Shown here: positions 53,804 through 62,240 of the stretch, piece by piece
How the letters are laid out: every line of letters starts with the position of its first letter
Numbering within the stretch: position 1 is the first letter of the stretch
From: M3007 sp964539805
GTDB taxonomy: Bacteria; Bacteroidota; Bacteroidia; Chitinophagales; Saprospiraceae
Assembly: GCA_964539805.1 (NCBI GenBank)
Contig: CAZIKN010000009.1
Location: 27,651 to 91,650, forward strand
Direction: 5' to 3'
DNA: 64,000 nt
Position numbers and translations under genes: made by a program
The notes under the pieces: model-generated
Told to the model about the DNA's origin: nothing
The model's input: only the letters and a program-made list of their open reading frames with translations
Databases searched by the model: none

Positions 53804-53956
53804 GCGGAGAGGATAATTTGAAATGAAGCGCAAAAGTTTCAAAAATAATTCATAAACGCTTATGTATTTTTATGAAGGACAGCGGAATCAAAGCAAAATC
53901 CTTTAGCGATGAAAGGGATTTTAAGAAACCTGCTTTTTACCTCAGCCAAAAAAATA

Positions 53957-53988
53957 TTGCCGCATTCTCAAATATTCGCTTACCTTTG
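53957..53988 (+). promoter_or_regulatory. promoter of the DEAD-box helicase gene
   Basis: TTG (53957-53959), 21 bp, TACCTTTG (53981-53988): both elements and the spacing are consensus. The transcript should start near 53994, leaving a leader of about 174 nt before the helicase ATG, long for this phylum. Confidence 0.7.
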
Positions 53989-54094
53989 CGGGGTATTTAA
54001 ACCAATTCCGGTGTTTGTCCGCCGTGACAATAGCGTCTTTGCGCCATTTGTGCGCTTGTAGAAAATAAACATTTCCTACCTAAAGACCTTGCCC

Positions 54095-54163
54095 ATGAAG
54101 GAGAACACAGTGCCGAAAATGCACCCTCCACGCGAACGAGACCGGGCAAAATTTTTTACTTAA
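54095..54163 (+). CDS. possible 22-residue upstream ORF in the helicase leader
   Basis: ATG 54095 opens a 22-codon frame (MKENTVPKMHPPRERDRAKF, then FT) whose stop ends 4 bases before the helicase ATG at 54168. A peptide of this size beside the start codon could couple or control helicase translation. Whether it is translated is unknown; the evidence is its position in a long leader and an in-frame stop close to the next start. Confidence 0.3.
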   Translation: MKENTVPKMHPPRERDRAKFFT

Positions 54164-54167
54164 CTTC

Positions 54168-55862
54168 ATGTTATTCAAAGACTTATCTTTAATCGAGCCA
54201 CTGCTTCGTGCGCTCGAAACCGAGGGCTATGAAAGCCCAACCCCAATTCAGGAGCAAGCCATCCCTATTGTACTACAACAACGTGATCTCTTGGGCTGCG
54301 CCCAAACGGGTACGGGTAAAACTGCCGCATTTGCATTGCCTATTCTCCAGTTATTGCAAACTGTACAATTGCCCAAAGGCCCTCGCCCCATCAAAACACT
54401 GATACTAACTCCCACACGAGAATTGGCTATCCAGATCGGCGAAAGTTTCACGGCTTATGGCAGGCACACTGCTGTGCGCAATCAGGTTATTTTTGGCGGG
54501 GTATCCCAACATGCCCAAACGGAAACCCTCAAGCGCAAAAACACAGATGTGCTGATTGCCACTCCGGGCCGATTGCTGGACCTAATGCAGCAAGGGTTTA
54601 TTTCCCTTAAAGACATCAGCATTTTTGTTTTGGATGAGGCAGATCGTATGCTGGACATGGGCTTCATACACGATGTAAAAAAGGTTATCGCAAAATTGCC
54701 TGCCAAACGTCAGACCCTCTTTTTTTCGGCCACTATGCCGGATGAAATCTCGGACTTGGCCAACTCCATCCTAACTGATCCTTTGCGTGTGGAGGTCACA
54801 CCAGTGAGCAGCACCGCCGAAAAAGTGAGCCAGCAAGTGTTTTTTGTGGAAAAGGGCAACAAACGTCATTTGTTAGTGCATTTGCTGAAGGATATGAGCA
54901 TCAAATCGGCCTTAGTCTTTACCCGCACGAAACACGGGGCCAATCGGGTAGCAGCAGACTTAGGCAAAAGTGGCATAAGAGCAGAGGCCATTCACGGCAA
55001 CAAATCACAAAATGCTCGACAAAGCGCCCTGCAAAACTTTAAAAGTGGCCGACTCCGCGTTTTAGTTGCTACGGATATTGCAGCAAGGGGTATTGATATT
55101 GATGACCTTACCCACGTGTTTAACTTTGATTTGCCCAATATTCCTGAAACCTATGTGCATAGAATAGGCCGCACAGGCAGGGCTGGCGCGAGTGGCATAG
55201 CCATTTCATTTTGTGAGGCAGAGGAATTGCCCTACTTGAGCGATATTCAGAAACTGATCGGACAACAAGTACCTGCGGAAAGGGATCAGCCCTATGACGC
55301 AGGATATGAAGCACCGATATTGGGACAAAAATTGGGCAAAAAACCTGTTCCGCAACAGCCCAAACCCGCGCAAAACCAAGCACGCCCACAACAAAACCAG
55401 CCTAAGGATCAGTATCGCTCAGCACTGAACAAGCCGACACCCCGTAATCAGCCAAAGGGCACACCAATACAGCAAGGACAAAAACCTGCCGTACAAGCGC
55501 AAAATCAGGGCCGCCCCTTAGATGCAGCGCAGCCCCGACAACCTAGGGATGCGCAACAAGCTCCTACAAATACCCGGCCTCAAACAGACCGTAACACAGG
55601 TGGTCGCCAACAGGGCCAAACCCAAACGGGGCAGGGACAACAAGGTCAAAGGCCTCCGCAAAATAAACCACAACAGGGTGCGCCGCGCCAACAGGCCCAA
55701 CCCAATCAACAGCGGCCACAGCCCAAGCCGGAACGCAAGTCATCCAATGACTTAACGCCAACCCAGCGAGGCCGCTTCTCGTCTATTTTGGAAGTAGCAG
55801 GCATTGAAAAACAGGAACGCCCCCAACGGCCCAAAACGGATTATCGCGATAAAAAAAGGTAA
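54168..55862 (+). CDS. DEAD-box RNA helicase with long Gln/Pro-rich tail (RhlE-like)
   Basis: A 564-residue ATP-dependent RNA unwinding enzyme. Motifs in order: Q motif 'PTPIQEQAIP' (25-34), motif I 'AQTGTGKT' (45-52), Ia 'PTRELAIQ', II 'DEAD' (156-159), III 'SAT', then domain 2 with 'VFTRTKHGANRVA', 'LVATDIAARGIDID' and 'HRIGRTGRAG'. The tail (~385-564) is disordered, with repeated Gln, Pro, Asn and Arg stretches, and probably binds RNA or promotes condensates. Bacteroidota RhlE-type helicases share this layout. The long leader with a short upstream ORF suggests post-transcriptional control, as for cold-induced helicases in other bacteria (inference). Confidence 0.92.
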   Translation: MLFKDLSLIEPLLRALETEGYESPTPIQEQAIPIVLQQRDLLGCAQTGTGKTAAFALPILQLLQTVQLPKGPRPIKTLILTPTRELAIQIGESFTAYGRHTAVRNQVIFGGVSQHAQTETLKRKNTDVLIATPGRLLDLMQQGFISLKDISIFVLDEADRMLDMGFIHDVKKVIAKLPAKRQTLFFSATMPDEISDLANSILTDPLRVEVTPVSSTAEKVSQQVFFVEKGNKRHLLVHLLKDMSIKSALVFTRTKHGANRVAADLGKSGIRAEAIHGNKSQNARQSALQNFKSGRLRVLVATDIAARGIDIDDLTHVFNFDLPNIPETYVHRIGRTGRAGASGIAISFCEAEELPYLSDIQKLIGQQVPAERDQPYDAGYEAPILGQKLGKKPVPQQPKPAQNQARPQQNQPKDQYRSALNKPTPRNQPKGTPIQQGQKPAVQAQNQGRPLDAAQPRQPRDAQQAPTNTRPQTDRNTGGRQQGQTQTGQGQQGQRPPQNKPQQGAPRQQAQPNQQRPQPKPERKSSNDLTPTQRGRFSSILEVAGIEKQERPQRPKTDYRDKKR

Positions 55863-55865
55863 TTC

Positions 55866-55976
55866 TGATTTTAAAGATTTACAGACGCGAGTAATTTATA
55901 CCAGGATTTGAGTGATTTTGAAGATTTACAGGATTGATTTACCTGATTTTTAAGATTTACAGACGCGATTAATTTA
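55866..55976. repeat. three AT-rich direct repeats (intergenic)
   Basis: Related 29-33-bp copies start at 55866, 55913 and 55944. Copies 1 and 3 share 'TGATTTT', then 'AAGATTTACAGACGCGA' and 'TAATTTA'; the middle one reads 'AAGATTTACAGGATTGATTTA'. They fill the gap between the helicase stop and the next gene. Similar 'GATTTACAG' repeats are common in intergenic DNA of this phylum; the role is unknown. Confidence 0.7.
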
Positions 55977-56017
55977 AAACCACATTACGTTGACTATAAA
56001 ATAGCACATTTTGCTTT

Positions 56018-56494
56018 ATGTTGTCAAATATAAGCCGCGAAACAATACTGCTCGTAGCACTCGCCCTTTTTGGGTTGGGTGGATTGGCATTTTTGCAATT
56101 CGGACGAAAGGCACCCGCATCACGTACAGAAAACACCAGTATTGTTCAAACACAAACTGAAGTAACGTCCGATGCCCAAACAGCAGCAAAATATCAGGCC
56201 ATCACAGGCCAGATTTTGGGCAATACGGAGCGCCCCGAAGCGGGCAAGCCCTTCTATTTTGAATTAAAAATGAATGTAAAAGGGCCCAGTTATGAATTAG
56301 ATTTTGGAGATGGCTCCAAGCGCATTCCGGTGGAAAACGGCCGGGTAAAGCACGTATTCCAATTCGGGAAAAAAACATACAAGGTAATCTTATATGCTAA
56401 GTATGATGGCGAAGAGGTCGCATTGGATACCTTGGAACAATACATGTACCCAGCCACCAAAAAGGATATCAAGGCTGATGTAGTAGATTATTGA
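56018..56494 (+). CDS. membrane-anchored protein with PKD-like domain
   Basis: A 158-residue protein with one N-terminal membrane helix (~9-27) and a soluble part. The C-terminal ~85 residues (~70-155) look like a PKD/Ig-type beta-sandwich: 'YELDFGDGSKR' (compare the WDFGDG motif), 'VKHVFQFGKKTYKVILYAK'. PKD domains bind proteins or polymers; the ligand is unknown. The helix without a cleavage site suggests it stays in the inner membrane with the sandwich in the periplasm. It is convergent with the methyltransferase gene, 11 bp apart. Confidence 0.65.
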   Translation: MLSNISRETILLVALALFGLGGLAFLQFGRKAPASRTENTSIVQTQTEVTSDAQTAAKYQAITGQILGNTERPEAGKPFYFELKMNVKGPSYELDFGDGSKRIPVENGRVKHVFQFGKKTYKVILYAKYDGEEVALDTLEQYMYPATKKDIKADVVDY

Positions 56495-56505
56495 GTGGGT
56501 TCAGG

Positions 56506-57327
56506 TTATGTCGGTTTGCGCATAATGACTCCTTTGCCCACGCTTCGATTGGACCATGCCGACAACATGCGGTCAATTTTGAGCAGGGCATCCGTCAGGA
56601 AAACCAATGAGGGTTCTTTGGTATCCACAGGCCTAACCTTAAAAGTGCCCGTGACGTCAGATGTGACGTTGCGGGCATTTTTTTTGAAAATGCTTTGCGC
56701 AATGCCCGTCCAGTAAACTTCCAGTAAACCAACTAACAAGCCGCTCAAAGGCTTAAACTCCAATAGGTCAAAGCCGGCCTCTGCGGCCCATTTTTTAAAA
56801 TCATCAGCACCAATAAGGTATTCATGGCCAAAGGCATAGGCGCCTTGAGAGATCAGGTACTCGCGTTGGTCTTTCCCTTTTATCCATTGCCAAATGCGGT
56901 TTATGGGATCGTATGTAAAAGGAAACTCGCGACTTGGGAAGGTCATGATCACATGGCCACCCGGCGCCAATACCCGAAACATTTCACGTATCATCTGATC
57001 CGGCTGGCCTACATGCTCAATGACCTCGCTACTGATGATTAGATCAAAGTAGTTATCCTGATAAGAGAGATCAAGCGCATTGTTGACTTCATACAGCAGG
57101 TTTTTGACCTCTGAATTGAGGGCGCGGGCATGATCCAAATCGGCTTCGTTTACATCGCAGCCGATGAGCTCGCGCGTGTGGGCAGCGATCATGCGGTCAT
57201 AATCACCCTCGCCGGTGCCGAGGTTGAGGGCAGATCCTAATACCTGTTGTTGGGCTAAGTTTTGCAAGGCGCTGCGCACAAAGCGGTAGCGATTTCGAAA
57301 GCTGGGGAACAGTTGTTTGAAGTTCAT
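56506..57327 (-). CDS. class I SAM-dependent methyltransferase
   Basis: A 273-residue enzyme that transfers a methyl group from SAM. I chose ATG 57327 ('MNFKQLFPSFRNRYRFV'), as the 28 residues upstream of it are unlike the family. The Rossmann SAM motif is 'NLGTGEGDYD' (~41-50), followed by 'GCDVNEADL' and 'DLIISSEVIEHVGQPDQMIR', typical of the Methyltransf_11/UbiE-like group. The C-terminal part has a hydrophobic stretch ('LLVGLLEVYWTGIAQSIF'), which may touch a membrane and hints at a lipid or polyprenyl substrate; the substrate is not known. Minus-strand TACCTTGC at 57364-57357 is a near-match -7 element. It is divergent from the giant gliding-type gene. Confidence 0.82.
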   Translation of the reverse strand: MNFKQLFPSFRNRYRFVRSALQNLAQQQVLGSALNLGTGEGDYDRMIAAHTRELIGCDVNEADLDHARALNSEVKNLLYEVNNALDLSYQDNYFDLIISSEVIEHVGQPDQMIREMFRVLAPGGHVIMTFPSREFPFTYDPINRIWQWIKGKDQREYLISQGAYAFGHEYLIGADDFKKWAAEAGFDLLEFKPLSGLLVGLLEVYWTGIAQSIFKKNARNVTSDVTGTFKVRPVDTKEPSLVFLTDALLKIDRMLSAWSNRSVGKGVIMRKPT

Positions 57328-57541
57328 GTAAGATAGAATGCCAAAAAAACGCCGCAAGGTAGCATACCTTCGCATTTTTTGGTTCAAATGTTGTAAGTGG
57401 CAAAACTTCATCTAACGAAGCCAGTTTAAGTATCGTTAGTGTAAGGTACGCTGTGTACCTTCGCACCCGTTTTTCCCAATATATTTTTTTGACGATTTGT
57501 TGAAAAGTATATCCATTACCGATTCAAAATTATTCGGCATC

Positions 57542-60500
57542 ATGAAATTTATCCTGACAGTTCTCATTACTGTATGCGCGTTCACCTTGAGCGCACAACA
57601 ACTGCCACCTGCCTCATCCTGTGCCACGGCAATTAATTTGAGCGGTTGTACTCCCGCAATACCCAATACCTTTAAGGTGCAGGCTGGCCCGATTGACTCG
57701 GGATTTATTAAAAAAGGCATCAATCAAGGTTGCTTTGTCAACCCACACTACCATTATACTTTTTTTTATTTTGTAGCGGGTGCTGATGGCAAATTTGGAT
57801 TTATTGCAAGAGGTGCTGACGCAGCCCAACCCTTTGATTTTGAATTCAATGTATGGGGGCCTATCAACAGCCTTGCGGAAGCCTGTGATTTTGTGGCTAA
57901 AAACCAGCCCGTGCGCTCTTCCTGGTCAGGTGGTGCTGACCCCACTGGCCTGGCTGATGTGCATCCTGTATCGGGTATCAATGTAACGGATGATTTTGAT
58001 TGTGCCACCGTAGTAAAGCCCAGCTCCGAAGGAGATGATGTAGTGCGCCGCTTGGATGTACAAAAAGGCAAGGTTTACGTAATTCTGTTGGATGACTTGC
58101 ACATGTCGGCCCAAAATGCAGGTATTACGCTTGATTTATCCGGTACTACCCCCGGAGTGTTGCAGCCGCTAGAGCAATCCGTTTCGATTACGGCAGATAC
58201 GGCTATTTGCCCGGGTAATTCCATCCAACTGAACGCTGATGGAGGATATTTTTATGAGTGGACTCCCGTGACGGGACTTTCCTGTACTACCTGCCCTAAT
58301 CCATTGACAGGGGTTTCCAATACGCCTGTGACCTATAGCGTGAACATTACCAACGCTTGCGCCAAAACTACTTTGAGCACTACCATAAGCCCCATCACAT
58401 TTAATCTGGGGCCTGATATTATCGTTTGCAGGGAAGCCAATGTGGTGCTTAACACCAAGCCAGTGAATGGCAAGTATGTTTGGACCGGATCAGCCGGATT
58501 GAGCTGTACGGATTGTCCATCGCCAAAAGTAAGTACGACGGCCAATGGCACATTCACTTATTTTGCAGAATTGACCACTACGGACTGCGTTTTGCGAGAC
58601 ACCATTCAGGTAAGGGTCTTTAACGGCGTTCAAACCAAATATAACATCATTAATGACACCACTATTTGCAAGGGTAAAAACATCAATATAGGGGGCGAAG
58701 CTATTGCAGGCACCTTTTATACCTGGACATCCAAACCCGGGACGTTCAATTCTTCAGTCGCCAATCCTTTCCCACCCGTTTTTGAAACAACAGTATTTTA
58801 CCTAAACGCAGCGAGCGGGCAATGTCCTTTTGCCAGTCGTGATAGTGTTGTAGTTACCGTAAAAGATCCTCCGGTGACCGATTTTTTCCCTGATACTTCG
58901 GTTTGTAATGGCAATCCGGTAGTTTTGGGCAACAAGACAGCACTTGAGGGTTATACTTTTAGCTGGAGCCCCAATACGGATTTGGATAATGACAAGGCGG
59001 CCAATCCCATTGCGCGGGCGCAACAATCCACCCTTTACCGCGTCACCATCACGGACGGGATTTGCGAGGTGGTCAAACAAACACAAATTGCTGTAACCAC
59101 CCTTGACCTGACCATTTTGCCTGATGATACCGTGCTGATTTGTAAGGGAGCAGCCAAGGAAGTCAATCTTACGGTAAATCCATCAGGAACCACCATTACC
59201 TGGGCTCCCATTCAGGGCCTTACCCTTAGCCCTGATGGACTTAAAGTGAGCGTTTTGCCGGAAGAGACAACCTTGTACACGGCTACGGCCATTAAGGATA
59301 AATGTGTGAGGGAAGTCAAACTTTTTGCAAAGGTGGATTCCTTGCCCGATCTGCAAATTATGCCCAAAGACACACAAGTATGTGAGGGGAATCCCGTGTT
59401 GCTGAAATCTAAAACGTTTCAGCCTTCGGCTTATCCAGGCATTACATTTGAATGGATTCCGCTTAAAAACCAACAATCACCGGACAGCCTGTTCAACCTT
59501 GTGGTGCAGCCGGACACGACCACCATTTACGAGCGGATTACAACCATTGGCGGATGTTTGGATACAAGCAGGGCAACTATTAACGTAATTCCTTATGCCA
59601 AAATGGAAGTTACGCCTGCGGAGAGCACCATTTGCCCCGGCCAGAGCATTGCCCTTAAACTGACGTATGACAAGGTGATTGAAAATATAGAATGGACCCC
59701 CAATCAAACCCTGAGCTGTGATGATTGTGACAACCCGATCGCAACACCCGTGGGAACAACGCAATACAACGTAAAGGGCGAATTTATGGGTTGCACCTCC
59801 ACCGCATCGGCTCTGGTCATTGTAAGGCCCTTGCCAGTGGTCAATTTGCCGGGCAAACTCAGCATCTGCAAAGGTGATTCTGTTCAGCTCAATACCATTA
59901 TTGAAGGGAATACCACCTACGAATGGACCTCAACAGACCCAGCATTTGGCACCAAAAACATTGGAAACCCATTTGCAAAACCGACCCAAACGACCACGTA
60001 TTTCCTGAAGGCAAACAATGGCTGCCCAATGGACACCTCCGTGACGCTTACCTTCTTCGGGGCGGATTTAAAGGTGTCCAATGATACCACCGTCTGCCGC
60101 AATTTCCCGGTCAAATTGACGGCTGCTGGCTCGTTACCCGGTGCCTACCGATGGAGCAATAATGAAACCACCCAGGCCACAACGGTCAGCACGGCACAAG
60201 ACCAAACGTATTCCGTAACCTACACCTATGGGCCAGGCTGTACCCTTACCGATGAGGTGACGGTAAAAATTGATGGCGTGGGTGCTGATGTGGTGTTCCC
60301 GACGGATCGGGAAATTTGCCCGGGAGAAAGCGTCAAACTGAACACCGGATTTACGCCCGGGGCTACTTATGTGTGGTCATCGGTGCCGCCATTGCCCAAT
60401 CCCAATCAGTTTGATCCTACGGTATCGCCAACACAAAATACCACCTATACACTGACGGCCACCAATGGCAAATGTGTGAGCACCAATACCATAACCATCA

Positions 60501-61276
60501 TAGCACACAGGGCTACCCTTACGGCGAGCCGGGATACCACCGTTTGTGGTGACCAGCCTTTGGTACTAACTGCAAAAGGCACATCAACAGGCACGTATCG
60601 CTGGTCAAATAATGCCACAACGGAGTCTATTTCCTTACTTCCTGCGGTGGCGGGCACATATTCTGTCACCTTTACTTATGGCGACCAGTGTACCCTGACC
60701 GAAAATGTGGTGGTGGTGACCAAGCCTGCCATCAGTGTTTCATTGGTGGTTGACCCGGATACCAATGTGATCAACCTCGGAGAAACCTTTGACCTGACGG
60801 CCATTATACAGCCTACGCAAACCCTGACCAACTTTAATTTTATGTGGACGGAGGATGGCGTTCCATTGACGGGCAACAGCGAAGGGATTACGATAAAGCC
60901 CAACACGACCAAAACCGAGGAAATCCCGTATGGCGTAAAAGTGACCTCTCCCGACGGCTGTGTGGCTCGTGCCTTCGTATTGATCCGCATTGCCCAGCCC
61001 TTGGTATTTGTGCCCAATGCTTTTACACCCAATGGTGATGGCACCAATGACCGGTTTAGGCTGGGCATTGCAGAGGGCCTAGTAACGGTTGAATCCATTG
61101 AGGTTTATGACCGCTGGGGCAAAAAAGTATTTGACGGCAATCAAAACAACCCCGCTTGGGATGGCAATGTGGATGACAAGCCCGCCCCCCCTGATGTGTA
61201 TGTCTATGTTATCCGTTGGCGTGACGGGGCTGGTGCCTTGAAAATTGAAAAAGGAGGCGTTGCCCTGTTGAGATAG
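57542..61276 (+). CDS. giant gliding motility-associated surface protein (T9SS type B tail)
   Basis: A 1244-residue exported protein. I chose ATG 57542 ('MKFILTVLITVCAFTLSAQ'), a clear signal peptide. The N-terminal unit (~20-210) is an SprB-associated sandwich ('PPASSCATAINLSGCTPAIP' and following), then about ten Ig-like/PKD-like modules of ~75-90 residues (~215-1140) with repeating 'CxGxSVQLN', 'YxWSNNETTQATTVS' and 'CTLTDEVTVK' patterns. The last ~85 residues are the gliding motility-associated C-terminal domain ('FVPNAFTPNGDGTNDRFRLG', then 'EVYDRWGKKVFDGNQNN'), the T9SS type B signal. Such proteins are surface adhesins or filaments. Near-promoter TACCTTCG is at 57456-57463. It shares one base with the YigZ start codon. 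Confidence 0.88.
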   Translation: MKFILTVLITVCAFTLSAQQLPPASSCATAINLSGCTPAIPNTFKVQAGPIDSGFIKKGINQGCFVNPHYHYTFFYFVAGADGKFGFIARGADAAQPFDFEFNVWGPINSLAEACDFVAKNQPVRSSWSGGADPTGLADVHPVSGINVTDDFDCATVVKPSSEGDDVVRRLDVQKGKVYVILLDDLHMSAQNAGITLDLSGTTPGVLQPLEQSVSITADTAICPGNSIQLNADGGYFYEWTPVTGLSCTTCPNPLTGVSNTPVTYSVNITNACAKTTLSTTISPITFNLGPDIIVCREANVVLNTKPVNGKYVWTGSAGLSCTDCPSPKVSTTANGTFTYFAELTTTDCVLRDTIQVRVFNGVQTKYNIINDTTICKGKNINIGGEAIAGTFYTWTSKPGTFNSSVANPFPPVFETTVFYLNAASGQCPFASRDSVVVTVKDPPVTDFFPDTSVCNGNPVVLGNKTALEGYTFSWSPNTDLDNDKAANPIARAQQSTLYRVTITDGICEVVKQTQIAVTTLDLTILPDDTVLICKGAAKEVNLTVNPSGTTITWAPIQGLTLSPDGLKVSVLPEETTLYTATAIKDKCVREVKLFAKVDSLPDLQIMPKDTQVCEGNPVLLKSKTFQPSAYPGITFEWIPLKNQQSPDSLFNLVVQPDTTTIYERITTIGGCLDTSRATINVIPYAKMEVTPAESTICPGQSIALKLTYDKVIENIEWTPNQTLSCDDCDNPIATPVGTTQYNVKGEFMGCTSTASALVIVRPLPVVNLPGKLSICKGDSVQLNTIIEGNTTYEWTSTDPAFGTKNIGNPFAKPTQTTTYFLKANNGCPMDTSVTLTFFGADLKVSNDTTVCRNFPVKLTAAGSLPGAYRWSNNETTQATTVSTAQDQTYSVTYTYGPGCTLTDEVTVKIDGVGADVVFPTDREICPGESVKLNTGFTPGATYVWSSVPPLPNPNQFDPTVSPTQNTTYTLTATNGKCVSTNTITIIAHRATLTASRDTTVCGDQPLVLTAKGTSTGTYRWSNNATTESISLLPAVAGTYSVTFTYGDQCTLTENVVVVTKPAISVSLVVDPDTNVINLGETFDLTAIIQPTQTLTNFNFMWTEDGVPLTGNSEGITIKPNTTKTEEIPYGVKVTSPDGCVARAFVLIRIAQPLVFVPNAFTPNGDGTNDRFRLGIAEGLVTVESIEVYDRWGKKVFDGNQNNPAWDGNVDDKPAPPDVYVYVIRWRDGAGALKIEKGGVALLR

Positions 61277-61926
61277 TGTCCGATTCCTTTATCACCATCA
61301 AAGAGGCTTCCACGGGCGAGTATAAAGACCGTGGAAGCAAATTTATAGCTTATGCCTATCCGGTGCAACAGGAGGAGGAGGCCTTGGCTTATCTGGAACA
61401 ACTGCGCAAAGAGCACTTCAAGGCGCGTCACCATTGTTTTGCCTGGCGCATTGGCATAGAGGGCACCCGATTTAGGGCCAATGACGACGGCGAACCCTCC
61501 GGTACGGCAGGACGACCCATTTTGGGTCAGATAGATGCCTTTGGGATGACCAATGTCTTTATTGTGGTGGTCCGGTATTTTGGGGGTACCCTCTTGGGTG
61601 CGTCAGGGCTGATACAAGCCTATAAAGAAGCAGCAGCCGAAGCCTTGAGGCAAGCCATACCCGAAGAAAAGATCATAACGGATCAATTTGAATTTGACTT
61701 TGATTACGCGCTGATGCCGGATGTCATGCAAGCCCTGCACAAAATAGAAGTAGAAATCCTGCACCAGCAGTTTGATGATCGGGGCTGCATCCTTATCGGC
61801 ATCCGAAAAAGTGAAACAAAGGATAAATTACGGAAAATAAAAGCACAGCTCTGGAAAGTAAGCCTTGAAGAAGCGGAAACGCTCCATTGGCCATCGGGCT
61901 TAAAGGTGAGTGCTGTGGAGGGATGA
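61276..61926 (+). CDS. yigZ: IMPACT/YigZ family protein
   Basis: A 216-residue cytoplasmic protein of the UPF0029/IMPACT family. The conserved core is 'EYKDRGSKFIAYAYPV', 'HHCFAWRIG', 'NDDGEPSGTAGRPIL' and 'VVVRYFGGTLLGASGLIQAY', followed by a ferredoxin-like C-terminal domain (~140-210). Eukaryotic IMPACT regulates translation through GCN1/GCN2; the bacterial role is not firmly known. The start is GTG 61276, whose G is also the last base of the previous TAG stop, so it is translationally coupled to the giant adhesin gene. Its stop is followed by about 300 bp containing a promoter for the last gene. Confidence 0.9.
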   Translation: MSDSFITIKEASTGEYKDRGSKFIAYAYPVQQEEEALAYLEQLRKEHFKARHHCFAWRIGIEGTRFRANDDGEPSGTAGRPILGQIDAFGMTNVFIVVVRYFGGTLLGASGLIQAYKEAAAEALRQAIPEEKIITDQFEFDFDYALMPDVMQALHKIEVEILHQQFDDRGCILIGIRKSETKDKLRKIKAQLWKVSLEEAETLHWPSGLKVSAVEG

Positions 61927-62031
61927 CGGGATTTATTGTTTTGATAATCAATTTGTTATAATTATTCCCTCTCATAACCACTGTGTATTGGCTATATTTC
62001 CACTTTTGAACATGAAAATTTTCCATCCCGT

Positions 62032-62060
62032 TTGCAAGGTCAAAAAATTATTTATATTTG
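62032..62060 (+). promoter_or_regulatory. promoter of the right-edge T9SS gene
   Basis: TTG (62032-62034), 18 bp, TATATTTG (62053-62060), an exact TAnnTTTG match. The leader from about 62066 to the ATG at 62241 (about 175 nt) is GC-rich with a small hairpin (GCCTGCCCGATAGGC, 62097-62111) and no ORF I would support. From 61927 to 62031 I see nothing further. Confidence 0.65.
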
Positions 62061-62240
62061 AGCTGCGAATGCAAGCATAATCCGCTTCTGATGCAAGCCT
62101 GCCCGATAGGCGGAATACTGTTCTGTTTGCGGCCCTGTTTGTTCTCCTTTTCGGTTTCGGGGCTGATATGAGGGAGCTGGGCCGGGTGGCGGAGAGAGCG
62201 GTGTACCGACCTGTTAATTTACCGGAACCTGTATTTTTCC

